Counted from the first letter of the stretch, positions 26,385 through 34,931 are shown. The stretch is DNA of 64,000 bases from an uncultured Prevotella sp. (GCA_944319915.1 CALUEY010000001.1:176558-240557), one strand, 5' to 3'. Translations and numbers: made by a program. The notes: generated by a model not told the origin, from the sequence alone.

Positions 26385-27638
26385 ATGAGTAAAGTATTGT
26401 GGATCATGAATTATAAAGAGGTGTTCGATTCGCTCATGCGCAACAAGAGCCGCAGCCTGCTTACGGGCTTCGGCGTGTTCTGGGGCGTGTTCATGCTCGT
26501 GGTGCTGATAGGCGGGGGCGGCGGACTGCGCCAGTTGCTGCAGAACAACTTCGCCGGCTTCGCCACCAACTCGGCCATGGTGTGGGCGCAGCCCACGTCG
26601 AAAGCTTACCAGGGGCTGCCAAAGGGCCGCCGCTGGAGCATGGACTACCGCGACGTGGAGCGGATGGCGAGCCAGGTGCCGCAGCTCGACAAGGTGGCGC
26701 CGCTGCTCTTCGCCGGGGAAAAGACGGCTGTCAACGGCGAGCTGACGTCGGCCTGCAACGTGTCGGGGGTGACGCCCGAATACGCAGGGATACTCGTGCC
26801 TAAGATACGCTACGGCCGCTACCTCAACCCGCTCGACATGGAGCAGGGGCGCAAGGTGTGCGTCATAGGCAAGCACGTTTACGACGACCTCTTCCCCAGC
26901 GGGGGCGACCCCTGCGGACGCTCGCTGCGCATCGACTCCGTGTACTACGAGATAGTGGGCGTTGACTTCCGCACGGGCAACTCAATAAGCATAGGTGGCC
27001 CCACCGACGAGAACGTCATCGTGCCTATAACCGTGCTGCAGAGGGCTTACAACCGCGGCTCGGAGGTGGACGTCATAGCCCTGACGGGCCGCAGTGGGGT
27101 GGTGATGAGCAGTCTGGCGGGGCGCATACGCAGCGTGGTGGCGCGGGCGCACCGCATTGACCCCACCGACGAGCAGGGCGTGATGGTGTTCAACACCGAG
27201 GTGCTCTTCGCCATGCTCGACAACCTTTTCAGCGGGGTTAACTTCCTCGTGTGGCTCGTAGGCACTGGCACGCTGCTCGCCGGCGCCATCGGCGTGAGCA
27301 ACATAATGATGGTTACCGTGCGCGAGCGCACATCTGAGATAGGCATACGCCGTGCCATCGGGGCCACACCGCGAATGATAATGGGGCAGATAGTGTCTGA
27401 GAGCGTGGCCCTTACAGCCGTGGCGGGCATGGCCGGGATAATGCTGGCCGTGGCCATTCTGCAGATGCTGGAGCTGGCCAACACCACCGACGGCGTGGCG
27501 GCGGCGCGCTTCCAGGTGGGGTTTGCCACGGCGGCCGGGGCTGCCGCCATGCTCTGCCTGCTCGGCGGACTGGCCGGGCTGGCCCCTGCCTGGCGGGCAA
27601 TGAAGGTGAAGCCGGTAGACGCAATGCGCGAAGAGTGA
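26385..27638 (+). CDS. MacB-like ABC transporter permease (second)
   Basis: 417 residues from MSKVLWIMNYKEVFDSL; ATG 26406 (MNYKEV) is an alternative, and the frame is open further upstream without support. Same layout as its neighbour: helix LLTGFGVFWGVFMLVVLIGG, periplasmic domain, then AIGVSNIMMVTVRERTSE and IGIRRAIGA, ending KPVDAMREE. It follows the first permease by ~146 bp of GC-rich sequence. Two different permeases with one ATPase suggest a heterodimer. Confidence 0.9.
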   Translation: MSKVLWIMNYKEVFDSLMRNKSRSLLTGFGVFWGVFMLVVLIGGGGGLRQLLQNNFAGFATNSAMVWAQPTSKAYQGLPKGRRWSMDYRDVERMASQVPQLDKVAPLLFAGEKTAVNGELTSACNVSGVTPEYAGILVPKIRYGRYLNPLDMEQGRKVCVIGKHVYDDLFPSGGDPCGRSLRIDSVYYEIVGVDFRTGNSISIGGPTDENVIVPITVLQRAYNRGSEVDVIALTGRSGVVMSSLAGRIRSVVARAHRIDPTDEQGVMVFNTEVLFAMLDNLFSGVNFLVWLVGTGTLLAGAIGVSNIMMVTVRERTSEIGIRRAIGATPRMIMGQIVSESVALTAVAGMAGIMLAVAILQMLELANTTDGVAAARFQVGFATAAGAAAMLCLLGGLAGLAPAWRAMKVKPVDAMREE

Positions 27639-27729
27639 CGTAAGGGAAGAACGGTAAGGTAGTGAGAAGGCAAGAGGGGGCTGCGTGGTGTGGCCTGGTG
27701 CCCGCCCATGTTTCCCGGTAATACAATGA

Positions 27730-27783
27730 CTCCCAGCCCTCCCAGTTCTCCCATTACCCCCAGTCCACCCATCCCTCCCACAG
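27730..27783. repeat. Six 9-bp C-rich units (G-tracts on the minus strand)
   Basis: Consecutive units such as CTCCCAGCC, CTCCCAGTT, CTCCCATTA, CCCCCAGTC, CACCCATCC and CTCCCACAG. On the minus strand this puts GGG every 9 bases. It ends 21 bp before the adaptor gene start, inside the efflux operon. Confidence 0.75.
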
Positions 27784-27804
27784 AAAACTAAAAAGAAACC
27801 AGAT

Positions 27805-28917
27805 ATGAAGAAGAAGTACTCAAGGGTCATTGTCGGGGCCGTGGCTGCCCTGGCTTTCATCGGGACGTTCGTGTTCCTCTACCAGAAGTCGCGCCCGCAG
27901 CCGGTGGCCTACACCGAACTGAAGGCCACCGTGGGCGACATACGCAAGACAACCATCATCACCGGCAAGATAGAGCCGCGCGACGAGGTGAGCGTGAAGC
28001 CGCAGATTAGCGGCATCATCAGCCAGATAATGAAGGAGCCGGGCGACAGGGTGGAGGCCGGCGAGGTGATAGCCAAGGTGAAGGTGATACCCGACATGAG
28101 CCAGCTAAGCTCGGCGCAGAGCCGCGTGCGCCTGGCCGGCATCAACCTGAGGCAGGCCGAGACCGACTTCAACCGCGAGAAAGAGCTGTACAGCCAGCGC
28201 CTCGTGAGCGACGAGGAGTATGACAAGGTGAGGCAGGCCCTGGAGCAGGCGCGCGAGGAGATGGCTGCCGCCGAGGACGCGTTGCAGGTGGTGCGCGACG
28301 GCATCTCGCGCAGCAATGCCAATGCCAGCTCCACTCTGATACGCTCAACCATATCGGGAGTGATACTCGACATTCCGGTGAAGGTGGGCAACTCGGTCAT
28401 ACTCAGCAACACGTTCAACGACGGTACGACCATTGCCACGGTGGCCGACATGGGCGACCTCATCTTCCGAGGCAACGTGGACGAGACCGAAGTGGGCCGG
28501 CTTGAGCCGGGGATGCCGATGAAGATAACCGTGGGCGCGCTTGAGAACCTTTCGTTCGACGCCACGCTGGAGTACATTTCGCCAAAGGCAGTGGAGAACA
28601 ACGGGGCCAACCAGTTTGAGATTAAGGCGGCGGTGAGCCTCGCCGGCGGAGGCCGCATGCGCTCGGGCTACAGTGCCAACGCCGAGATTGTGCTCGCCGA
28701 GGCCAAGCACGTGCTCACCGTGCCTGAGAGCGCGATAGAGTTTAGTGGCGACTCCACGCTGGTATATGTGGCCAGTGGTGAGGGCAAGGAGCGCGCTTAC
28801 GTGCGCCGCAGCGTTGTTACCGGGCTTAGCGACGGCGTGAACATCGAGGTGAAGAGCGGGCTGAAGGCTGGCGACACTGTGCGCGGGCCGCAGCAGGTGG
28901 CCACCGGCGACAACTGA
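27805..28917 (+). CDS. HlyD/MacA-family periplasmic adaptor
   Basis: 370 residues. N-terminal membrane anchor (VIVGAVAALAFIGTFVFLYQ), barrel-sandwich lipoyl half (GKIEPRDEVSVKPQISGIIS), a long coiled-coil hairpin (residues ~100-170, LRQAETDFNREKELYSQRLV), the second lipoyl half and a beta-barrel domain. It bridges the MacB-like permeases and the TolC-like channel. The gene is 166 bp after the second permease, with the 9-bp repeat tract in the gap. Confidence 0.92.
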   Translation: MKKKYSRVIVGAVAALAFIGTFVFLYQKSRPQPVAYTELKATVGDIRKTTIITGKIEPRDEVSVKPQISGIISQIMKEPGDRVEAGEVIAKVKVIPDMSQLSSAQSRVRLAGINLRQAETDFNREKELYSQRLVSDEEYDKVRQALEQAREEMAAAEDALQVVRDGISRSNANASSTLIRSTISGVILDIPVKVGNSVILSNTFNDGTTIATVADMGDLIFRGNVDETEVGRLEPGMPMKITVGALENLSFDATLEYISPKAVENNGANQFEIKAAVSLAGGGRMRSGYSANAEIVLAEAKHVLTVPESAIEFSGDSTLVYVASGEGKERAYVRRSVVTGLSDGVNIEVKSGLKAGDTVRGPQQVATGDN

Positions 28918-28931
28918 AAGGAGGGCATATT

Positions 28932-30287
28932 ATGACAGGCAAAGGCATGATATTCATTGCGGCTGCGTTGATTGCCGGCACAGCCGGGGCGTGGGCGAGA
29001 CAGGCGGATGGCACCGATGGTGGCAAGGTGTGGACGCTGGCGGAGTGCATCGACTACGCCGTGGAGCACAATGTGGGCGTGAGGCAGGGCGAGAACCAGC
29101 GCGCCCTGCGCGACATCCAGCTCAACACCGACAGGTGGAGCCGCCTGCCGTCGGTCGACGCGTCGGCGGGGCAGAACTTCTCGTTCGGCCGCGGGCTGAC
29201 CGAGGATAATACATATACCAATACGAACACGAGCAGCACGTCGTTCAGCCTCGGCGCAAGCATGCCGCTGTTCACGGGCATGAGGATAACAAACTCGATA
29301 AGGCTGGACCGCCTGAACCTCGAGGCGGCCACGGCAGACCTTGAGAAAGCCAAGAACGACGTGAGCATACAGGTGGCCCAGGCTTACGTGCAGGCTCTTT
29401 ACGACACCGAGGTGCTCGCCGTGGCGAGGCGGCAGGTGGCCATCGACTCCATGCAGGCCGTGCGCCTGCGGGCGATGAAGGAGCATGGCAAGGCGAGCGA
29501 GGCAGAGCTGTCGCAGCAGGAGGCCACGCTGGCGCAGAGCCGCCTCACGGCCACGCAGGCCGACGGCAACCGCCGCCTTTCGCTCCTCACGCTGTCGCAA
29601 CTGTTGGAGCTTCAGTCGGCAGAGGGATTCGCCATAGCCGTTCCCGACACGGCTTCGGCAGGGTGGCTCGCCGCAGAGGTGCCATCGGCAGACGCCGTTT
29701 ATGCCGATGCCATCGGCCTCATGCCAGAGGTGAAGGCCGAGCAGCTGCGCCTGCAAGGGGCCGAGTACAGTGTAAAGGTGGCGCAGTCGGCATTCTATCC
29801 GCAACTGTCGCTGTCTGCCGGACTGGGCACCAATTACTATAAAACGTCGGGATACGCGGCGGCGGACTTCGGCAGCCAGATGCGCAACAACTTCAGCCAG
29901 TATGTCGGCCTTAGCCTCACGGTGCCGCTCTTCAGCCGTTTCCAGACGCGCAACAGCGTGCGCTCGGCGCGCATAGAGCGCAATACGCAGGCCCTGCAGC
30001 TTGAGAACGTGAGGAAGAACCTGTACAAGGAGGTACAGACTGCCTGCCAGAATGCACGCAACGGGCGCGCGAAATATGAGAGCTGCCGGGTGGCATTGCG
30101 CAGCGGCGAGGACGCTTTCAGGCTCATGGAAGCTAAGTATGAGAACGGTAAAGCCACGATGACCGAGTTCAACGAGGTGAAAAACAGCTTGATGAAAGCG
30201 CAGGCCGACCTTGCCCAGGCGCGTTACGAATGTCTTTACCAGGCAGCCCTTGTTGACTTCTATCGCGGAGGCCGGTTGCGCTTCTGA
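28932..30287 (+). CDS. TolC-family outer-membrane efflux protein
   Basis: 451 residues. Signal peptide (MTGKGMIFIAAALIAGTAGA), then two outer-membrane efflux repeats with long helices (EDNTYTNTNTSSTSFSLGAS, LEAATADLEKAKNDVSIQVA, SLTVPLFSRFQTRNSVRSA). It ends LVDFYRGGRLRF. Forms the outer-membrane duct of the export system, 14 bp after the adaptor gene. Last gene of the operon. Confidence 0.93.
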   Translation: MTGKGMIFIAAALIAGTAGAWARQADGTDGGKVWTLAECIDYAVEHNVGVRQGENQRALRDIQLNTDRWSRLPSVDASAGQNFSFGRGLTEDNTYTNTNTSSTSFSLGASMPLFTGMRITNSIRLDRLNLEAATADLEKAKNDVSIQVAQAYVQALYDTEVLAVARRQVAIDSMQAVRLRAMKEHGKASEAELSQQEATLAQSRLTATQADGNRRLSLLTLSQLLELQSAEGFAIAVPDTASAGWLAAEVPSADAVYADAIGLMPEVKAEQLRLQGAEYSVKVAQSAFYPQLSLSAGLGTNYYKTSGYAAADFGSQMRNNFSQYVGLSLTVPLFSRFQTRNSVRSARIERNTQALQLENVRKNLYKEVQTACQNARNGRAKYESCRVALRSGEDAFRLMEAKYENGKATMTEFNEVKNSLMKAQADLAQARYECLYQAALVDFYRGGRLRF

Positions 30288-30407
30288 GCTTGCTGGCGGC
30301 GGTCAGGGCCACGGCTGTAGGCGGCATGGCGCGCTTAGCAGTGGGGGAGCAAGGCGATTTGCGCGAAATTTAAATACTTTTTTGCGTTCGTTTTCGTTAA
30401 TTTGCGT

Positions 30408-30415
30408 TATCTTTG
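30408..30415 (+). promoter_or_regulatory. -7 box upstream of the small HTH-like gene
   Basis: TATCTTTG, about 88 bp before the ATG at 30504, leaving a leader of roughly 85 nt that contains a hairpin. Confidence 0.55.
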
Positions 30416-30436
30416 CACCACCTTAGCGCGCGACGC

Positions 30437-30469
30437 AGGCGGCTCGGCCTATGTGGGCCACTGCCGCCT
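30437..30469 (+). promoter_or_regulatory. Leader hairpin
   Basis: AGGCGGC / GCCGCCT arms with an inner GGCC / GGCC pair, in the 5' leader between the -7 box and the small HTH-like gene. A regulatory role is possible but unproven. Confidence 0.4.
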
Positions 30470-30503
30470 AAAGGGTTGCGCAGGCTCTTTTGGAGATGAT
30501 GTC

Positions 30504-30755
30504 ATGGAAAATCTGCAACGCGAATTGGCCAAGCTTTGCGAGGCCATTGAGAAGAACGTGGTGAAAAAGCCGATGCGGGCGCTGGCCTTAGACAAGCTGG
30601 GCGGCTACCTGCGGGGCATGGAAAAGCCGAGCCGCGAGACGCTCGACCGACTGTCGCTCCTGGCCGGTTTCCAAAGCTGGGAGTCGTTCCGCGACGCCCT
30701 CCACGGCGATGCCGACGGCTCAACCAACTACCGTGGCGGCAAGACGCAGGCGTGA
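30504..30755 (+). CDS. Small helix-rich, HTH-like protein (83 aa)
   Basis: 83 residues from MENLQRELAKLCEAIEKNVV. The pattern LGGYLRGMEKPSRETLDRLS followed by AGFQSWESFRDAL matches the N-terminal module that Bacteroidetes place in front of many proteins (TLxxLWGYL...P...TLxxLAxFxGYxxWExF). That module is usually longer by ~20 residues in the middle. No membrane segment or signal peptide. It may bind DNA or protein; the rest of the usual multidomain protein is absent. It has its own promoter and leader. Confidence 0.65.
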   Translation: MENLQRELAKLCEAIEKNVVKKPMRALALDKLGGYLRGMEKPSRETLDRLSLLAGFQSWESFRDALHGDADGSTNYRGGKTQA

Positions 30756-30834
30756 GCGGCTTAGGTTGTCATGCCGAAGGGCGTGGCATAGGGGTGCAGC
30801 TTGGCCCTGGCGGGTAGCTTGGCTTGCGCATAAA

Positions 30835-30880
30835 ACGCAAGGAGGCGGCTCCGGGAAATCCCGAAGCCGCCTCCTTGCGT
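30835..30880 (-). terminator. Terminator of rplS
   Basis: Very long hairpin: 16-bp perfect outer stem (ACGCAAGGAGGCGGCT and its complement) plus an inner CGGG/CCCG stem around a 4-base loop. On the minus strand it runs into TTTTATG. It lies 17 bp after the rplS stop. Confidence 0.85.
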
Positions 30881-30897
30881 ATCTTTGCTGCGTTGCC

Positions 30898-31260
30898 TTA
30901 TGCCGTGACAACGGCGCCCCTCTTCTCCTTGATGCGAGCCTTCTTGCCGGTGAGCTTGCGCAGGTAGTAGAGCTTTGCGCGGCGCACCTTGCCGATCTTG
31001 TTCACCTCGATGTGGTCGATGTTGGGCGACTCGAGCGGGAAAATGCGCTCAACGCCAACCGTTCCCGACATCTTGCGCACCGTGAAACGCTTCTTCTCGC
31101 CGTGGCCGCAAATCTTGATTACCACGCCGCGATAGAGCTGGATGCGCTCCTTTGTACCCTCGATAATTTTGTAAGCGACAGTTACAGTGTCTCCCGCCTT
31201 GAACTTCGGGTGCTGCTTGCCGGTTGCAAATGCTTCCTCAGCAACTTTAATTAAATCCAT
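30898..31260 (-). CDS. rplS: 50S ribosomal protein L19
   Basis: 120 residues from [20 protein letters not shown]. Signature [33 protein letters not shown] and [20 protein letters not shown]. It sits at the 30S-50S interface. Monocistronic, with a clear promoter ~90 bp upstream and a strong terminator. The open frame extends 41 codons upstream without family support. Confidence 0.97.
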   Translation of the reverse strand: MDLIKVAEEAFATGKQHPKFKAGDTVTVAYKIIEGTKERIQLYRGVVIKICGHGEKKRFTVRKMSGTVGVERIFPLESPNIDHIEVNKIGKVRRAKLYYLRKLTGKKARIKEKRGAVVTA

Positions 31261-31352
31261 TTCTTGTGTAATTAAATTTGTTCTTATCGTTCCGGCGCAA
31301 CATAACAGGCAACTCGTTACTTCCTGACAGCGATTACGCGGGAAAGCGGTTG

Positions 31353-31383
31353 CAAAGTTACTACATTTTGCCGACAATGGCAA
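31353..31383 (-). promoter_or_regulatory. Promoter of rplS
   Basis: -33 TTG at 31383-31381, 20-bp spacer, -7 TAACTTTG at 31360-31353 on the minus strand. It leaves a ~85-nt leader. Confidence 0.7.
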
Positions 31384-31515
31384 TTTTGCCGTTCTTTTTT
31401 TTGCCTGTTAGCCCGTTTTTGGCTAATTTTGTGGCTGTTAGGCTCTGCCGGAGGGCGCGTGGATGCACTTGCGCCGCGCTGCGGGGCTGCTTTTTGTACG
31501 TATATGCATAAAGAG

Positions 31516-32280
31516 ATGACAGGTAAGACGATGCTTCTGGCCGCGCTCCTGGCGGCCATGGCCATGCCCATGGCCGCGCAACGCTGCGCGGTGGGCGGCG
31601 TGGAGCGCACGCGGCTGCTCGTTGACAGCCGCTACGACGTGGCCCCCGACTCGGCCACGGAGGCTTTCATGCGCCCGTATGCAAGGGTGGTGGACAGCAT
31701 AATGAGCCCCGTGGTGGGGCGCACGGAGGCCGAGCTTGACGTTTACAGGCCCGAAAGCCCGCTCTCCAACCTGCTGGCCGACATACTGCTGTGGGCCGCC
31801 AAGGACTATGGCGAGGAGCCGGTGATGGCCGTGTACAACATGGGCGGCATGCGGGCGTCGCTGCCCAAGGGCGACGTTACCTATGGCGACGTGCTGCAGG
31901 TGGCCCCGTTTGAGAACAAGATATGCTTCCTCACGCTTACGGGCGACGCCCTCTTGCAGCTCTTCGGCCAGATGGCTGCGGTGGGAGGCGAGGGCGTGAG
32001 CCGGGGCGTGGAGCTGGTGATAACGCCCGATGGCAGGCTGAAGAGCGCGCGCCTGGGAGGCAAGGCGATAGATCCCGCCGCCCACTACCGCATAGCCACC
32101 ATCGACTACCTGGCCGAAGGCAACGACCGCCTGGAGGCTTTCAAGCTGAAAACAGCGCTCAACGCGCCCCGCGCCAAGGAGAATGACACGCGCTTCATCA
32201 TCTCGGCCTACTTCCGCGAGAAGGCATCGCGGGGCCAGGCCGTGAGGGCGCAGGTGGAAGGAAGGATAAGGGTGGAATGA
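31516..32280 (+). CDS. Exported 5'-nucleotidase C-terminal-domain protein
   Basis: 254 residues from MTGKTMLLAALLAAMAMPMA (signal peptide); ATG 31504 is an alternative start. The body is the substrate-binding domain of UshA-type 5'-nucleotidases: ESPLSNLLADILLWAAK, YNMGGMRASLPKGDVTYGDV, APFENKICFLTLTGDAL and YRIATIDYLAEGNDR. The catalytic metallophosphatase domain is encoded separately by the next gene, 13 bp downstream. The two proteins probably work together in the periplasm to hydrolyse nucleotides. Confidence 0.88.
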   Translation: MTGKTMLLAALLAAMAMPMAAQRCAVGGVERTRLLVDSRYDVAPDSATEAFMRPYARVVDSIMSPVVGRTEAELDVYRPESPLSNLLADILLWAAKDYGEEPVMAVYNMGGMRASLPKGDVTYGDVLQVAPFENKICFLTLTGDALLQLFGQMAAVGGEGVSRGVELVITPDGRLKSARLGGKAIDPAAHYRIATIDYLAEGNDRLEAFKLKTALNAPRAKENDTRFIISAYFREKASRGQAVRAQVEGRIRVE

Positions 32281-32293
32281 AAACCAAGCAGGC

Positions 32294-33142
32294 ATGAAGA
32301 CAAGACTATATATAATATGTGTGGCCATCATGGCCGCAGTGGCGGCGTGGGGGCAGCAGAAGCTCGTGGTGCTCCACACCAGCGACACCCACAGCACCAT
32401 AGTGCCGCTCAGCCGCAACCTCGGCGACACGCTGTTGGCAGGGCGCGGCGGTTACCTGCGCCGCATGGAGCTGGTGCGCCGGGAGCGCGAGGCAGAGCCG
32501 GGGCTGCTGCTCTTCGACAGCGGCGACTTCTCGCAAGGCTCGCCCTTCTACACCCTGTTCAAGGGCGATGTGGAGGTGGGGTTGATGAACCGCATAGGCT
32601 ACGACGCCGCCACGCTGGGCAACCACGAGTTCGACTTCGGGCTGGACAACCTGGCGAGGCTGCTGCGCATGGCCGAGTTCCCTGTGGTGTGCGCCAACTA
32701 CGACTTCAGCGGCACACCCCTTGAGGGCCTCGTGAAGCCTTACGTGGTGATAGAGCGCGGCGGGCTGAGGATAGGCGTGTTCGGCCTCTCGCCGCGCCTC
32801 GATGGCCTTGTGGCCAAGGAGAACTACGGCGGGGTGGGCTACGCCGACCCCGTGGAGGCGGCCCGCCGCACGGCTGAGACGCTGCGCGGCAAGGAGCGGT
32901 GCGACGTGGTGGTGTGCCTGTCGCACCTAGGCTGGGGCATGACCCCGCCCGACGTGAGCGACAGCGTCATGATAGCCGGCACACGGGGCATCGACCTCGT
33001 GCTCGGCGGGCACTCGCATACGTACATGGAAAAGCTTGAATATGTGGCCGATGCCGACGGCCGCCGCGTGCCTGTTGACCACAACGGGAAGCACGGCGTG
33101 TTCGTGGGCAAGGTGGAGATGGCTATTCGAAGTAGAAAGTAA
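32294..33142 (+). CDS. Exported metallophosphatase (UshA N-terminal domain)
   Basis: 282 residues. Signal peptide MKTRLYIICVAIMAAVAAWG. All metal-site motifs of the calcineurin-like family are present: LHTSDTHSTI, DSGDFSQGSP, LGNHEFDFGLDN, CLSHLGWG and LGGHSHTYME. It lacks the 5'-nucleotidase C-terminal domain, which is the preceding gene. The 3' end overlaps the convergent porT gene by 20 bp. Confidence 0.92.
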   Translation: MKTRLYIICVAIMAAVAAWGQQKLVVLHTSDTHSTIVPLSRNLGDTLLAGRGGYLRRMELVRREREAEPGLLLFDSGDFSQGSPFYTLFKGDVEVGLMNRIGYDAATLGNHEFDFGLDNLARLLRMAEFPVVCANYDFSGTPLEGLVKPYVVIERGGLRIGVFGLSPRLDGLVAKENYGGVGYADPVEAARRTAETLRGKERCDVVVCLSHLGWGMTPPDVSDSVMIAGTRGIDLVLGGHSHTYMEKLEYVADADGRRVPVDHNGKHGVFVGKVEMAIRSRK

Positions 33143-33872
33143 GCACGAACATCTTTGAGTGGCCCGCGCTCACCGAGTTGGCGTAAGCCCTCTGGGTGGG
33201 GTCTTGCATGCTGTTGGCGTGGTCGCGGTCGAGAGCGTTCGACAGGCTGTAGCAGAACTTAAGCTCGGGTATGAGCTTGAAGAAGCGCAGGTAGAGGTCG
33301 CAGCCTATGCCCACCTCCACGAACGTGTCGTAACGCTTCAGGCGCACGTAGTCCTGGTCCTCGCCCGTAAGGTTGATCATGGGGTTTATCCCGGCCATGA
33401 TGTAAGGGCGGTAATTGTTGAACCGCTGCGCGCTGAACTTGAGGTCCACGGGCAGCGATATGTAAGTGTTCTTCAGGTCTTGCGTCTCGCGGTGGGGCCG
33501 CCCGTTCTCGTCAGTCTGGCTGAGGTTGATGAAGCGCAGGTGCTTGGCGCCGAAGTGCATCGTTGGCGTGAAGCGCACGGAGAGGTGCTGGCTTAGCCTC
33601 AGGTCGGCCAGCACGCCCACGCTGAAGCCCGGGTTCCAGCGGTCGGCGTCGCATAGTATGAGCTGCTCCTGCTGCGAGCCGTCGGCAGCGGTCACCATCT
33701 GCGGGCCCACGTTCTCAAGCTCTATGTCTTGCAGGTGCATGCCCACGAGTATGCCGAAGTGGAGCGGGCGCAGGTCTATGTAGGGCTTGTTCTGCGCAAT
33801 CCTTTCCTGTGCCGTGGCCGCGAGCGTGGCGGCCATGGCAATGATGATAGCCATCGTGTACTTTAACCTCAT
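33123..33872 (-). CDS. porT: PorT-family outer-membrane protein of type IX secretion
   Basis: 249 residues. Signal peptide (MRLKYTMAIIIAMAATLAAT), then LRPLHFGILVGMHLQDIEL, FSVGVLADLRLSQHLSVRFT, NTYISLPVDLKFSAQRFNNY, FVEVGIGCDLYLRFFKLIPE and the C-terminal aromatic strand FVLTFYFE. This is the eight-strand barrel pattern of PorT, needed for T9SS in Porphyromonas and relatives. It supports a working T9SS and so the sorting-domain protein at 13204-14361. Convergent with and overlapping the metallophosphatase gene by 20 bp. Confidence 0.85.
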   Translation of the reverse strand: MRLKYTMAIIIAMAATLAATAQERIAQNKPYIDLRPLHFGILVGMHLQDIELENVGPQMVTAADGSQQEQLILCDADRWNPGFSVGVLADLRLSQHLSVRFTPTMHFGAKHLRFINLSQTDENGRPHRETQDLKNTYISLPVDLKFSAQRFNNYRPYIMAGINPMINLTGEDQDYVRLKRYDTFVEVGIGCDLYLRFFKLIPELKFCYSLSNALDRDHANSMQDPTQRAYANSVSAGHSKMFVLTFYFE

Positions 33873-34023
33873 ATTTTAGATAACGTTTTTTTTCGCCGCT
33901 TATTATGTCGGGGCCTAAGTAGATGCCCAAGATTGGTTGCCGCCAGGCTTTGCGGCATCGGTGGGCCATGGGCCGCTGCTTATTTCGATAGAGTATAAAT
34001 AAGCGAAAAAGGCACTCCAAAAG

Positions 34024-34054
34024 TTGGTACGTTGCAAATTAATTGCTACTTTTG
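34024..34054 (+). promoter_or_regulatory. Promoter of the ferredoxin gene
   Basis: -33 TTG at 34024-34026, 20-bp spacer, -7 TACTTTTG at 34047-34054, 42 bp upstream of the ATG. Confidence 0.7.
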
Positions 34055-34096
34055 CATACCAATTTTTAGGTATTAATTCATTAAATAAATAGTATT

Positions 34097-34264
34097 ATGG
34101 CTTACGTAATTAGTGACGACTGTATCGCTTGCGGTACATGTATCGATGAGTGCCCGGCAGGAGCAATCTCCGAGGGCGAGAAGTATTCAATCAATCCCGA
34201 TGCCTGCACGGAGTGTGGCACTTGCGCTGACGTATGTCCGTCAGAGGCTATTCATCTTGGCTAA
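34097..34264 (+). CDS. 2[4Fe-4S] ferredoxin
   Basis: 55 residues, too short for most gene finders. MAYVISDDCIACGTCIDECP, then ACTECGTCADVCPSEAIHLG. Two CxxCxxCxxxCP motifs bind two [4Fe-4S] clusters. Small clostridial-type ferredoxin for low-potential electron transfer, for example with pyruvate:ferredoxin oxidoreductase. Has its own promoter and terminator, and GC content is lower than in its neighbours, as in highly expressed genes. Confidence 0.97.
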   Translation: MAYVISDDCIACGTCIDECPAGAISEGEKYSINPDACTECGTCADVCPSEAIHLG

Positions 34265-34291
34265 TCGGATATTCGTTGAATCGAGATAACA

Positions 34292-34319
34292 GGGATTCCC
34301 CCACGGGAATCCCTTTTTT
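34292..34319 (+). terminator. Terminator of the ferredoxin gene
   Basis: Perfect 9-bp arms GGGATTCCC / GGGAATCCC, 4-base loop and a TTTTTT tail. Confidence 0.9.
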
Positions 34320-34437
34320 CGTGCTTGCCCGGGGGGGAGGAGGCCTTGCGGCGGGCTTAGCCTTTTGTAAATGAAAAGGAACAATCGGCCCTGCTTGCCG
34401 CCGTTTCTGCAAGTGGCTGGCAGCCAGAGTATTGCGT

Positions 34438-34525
34438 GGGCGTGCCGTTTGGCGTTGCGGAACGGCCCGTTTTGTAGTCTGAAACAGGCCATATTGCAGG
34501 GCGGCAAGTGCCGTTTGGCAGCCCC
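34438..34525 (+). repeat. 22-bp periodic repeat array 2 (4 units)
   Basis: Units start at 34438, 34460, 34482 and 34504. The best unit carries AACGGCCCGTTTTG, and others vary (TGCCGTTTGGC, AACAGGCCATATTGC). A degenerate fifth unit may follow. In the 447-bp gap between the ferredoxin terminator and the 54-codon ORF, where I see no other feature. Confidence 0.7.
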
Positions 34526-34696
34526 GTTTGGCCCTGCTTGCCTGCCTTGTAACGATTTTTCCCAATGCGCCAAGCCTGCCGGGCTTGCCCATGCCCATGC
34601 CCGCGCCCGCAGCGCCCGTTGCCCCGCTTTCCTGCCCATCGGGAGAAGCGGTTGAAACTATTCTTCCTTTTGTGCCTTTAAGTGGAATAAAATCGC

Positions 34697-34704
34697 TAAC
34701 TTTG
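34697..34704 (+). promoter_or_regulatory. -7 box 7 bp before a 54-codon ORF
   Basis: TAACTTTG. If active, the transcript would start at or next to the ATG at 34712. Confidence 0.45.
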
Positions 34705-34711
34705 CACCAAG

Positions 34712-34876
34712 ATGCAGGCTCGGATGGGCGACTTGGACAAAATCAAGCTGTTCCTGTCTGAAAGGAATCTTGCACGCATGCGGCTCTCCGGCCAACAAGG
34801 CGTCACCCCGCCAGCCGTCTCGGAGTGGGGCGCGAAAACTGATATGCGATGGCTTACCAACCGGGATTTCCGCTGA
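34712..34876 (+). CDS. Possible 54-residue HTH-like protein or remnant
   Basis: MQARMGDLDKIKLFLSERNL, then ARMRLSGQQGVTPPAVSEWG and a basic tail ending NRDFR. The spacing of IKxFLSERNLxxxxLxxxxGVTxxAVSxW resembles the first HTH of XRE-type regulators (IKxYLxExxLSQxxLAxxLGVSxxAVSxW). The ORF then ends, and there is no full HTH protein. It could be a real micro-regulator, a decayed XRE gene, or chance. A -7 box sits immediately upstream. Confidence 0.35.
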   Translation: MQARMGDLDKIKLFLSERNLARMRLSGQQGVTPPAVSEWGAKTDMRWLTNRDFR

Positions 34877-34931
34877 CCCGTTTATAGCAGGAAAGGTGGC
34901 ATATTCTATGCGGAGGGCCATATAAAGGAAA

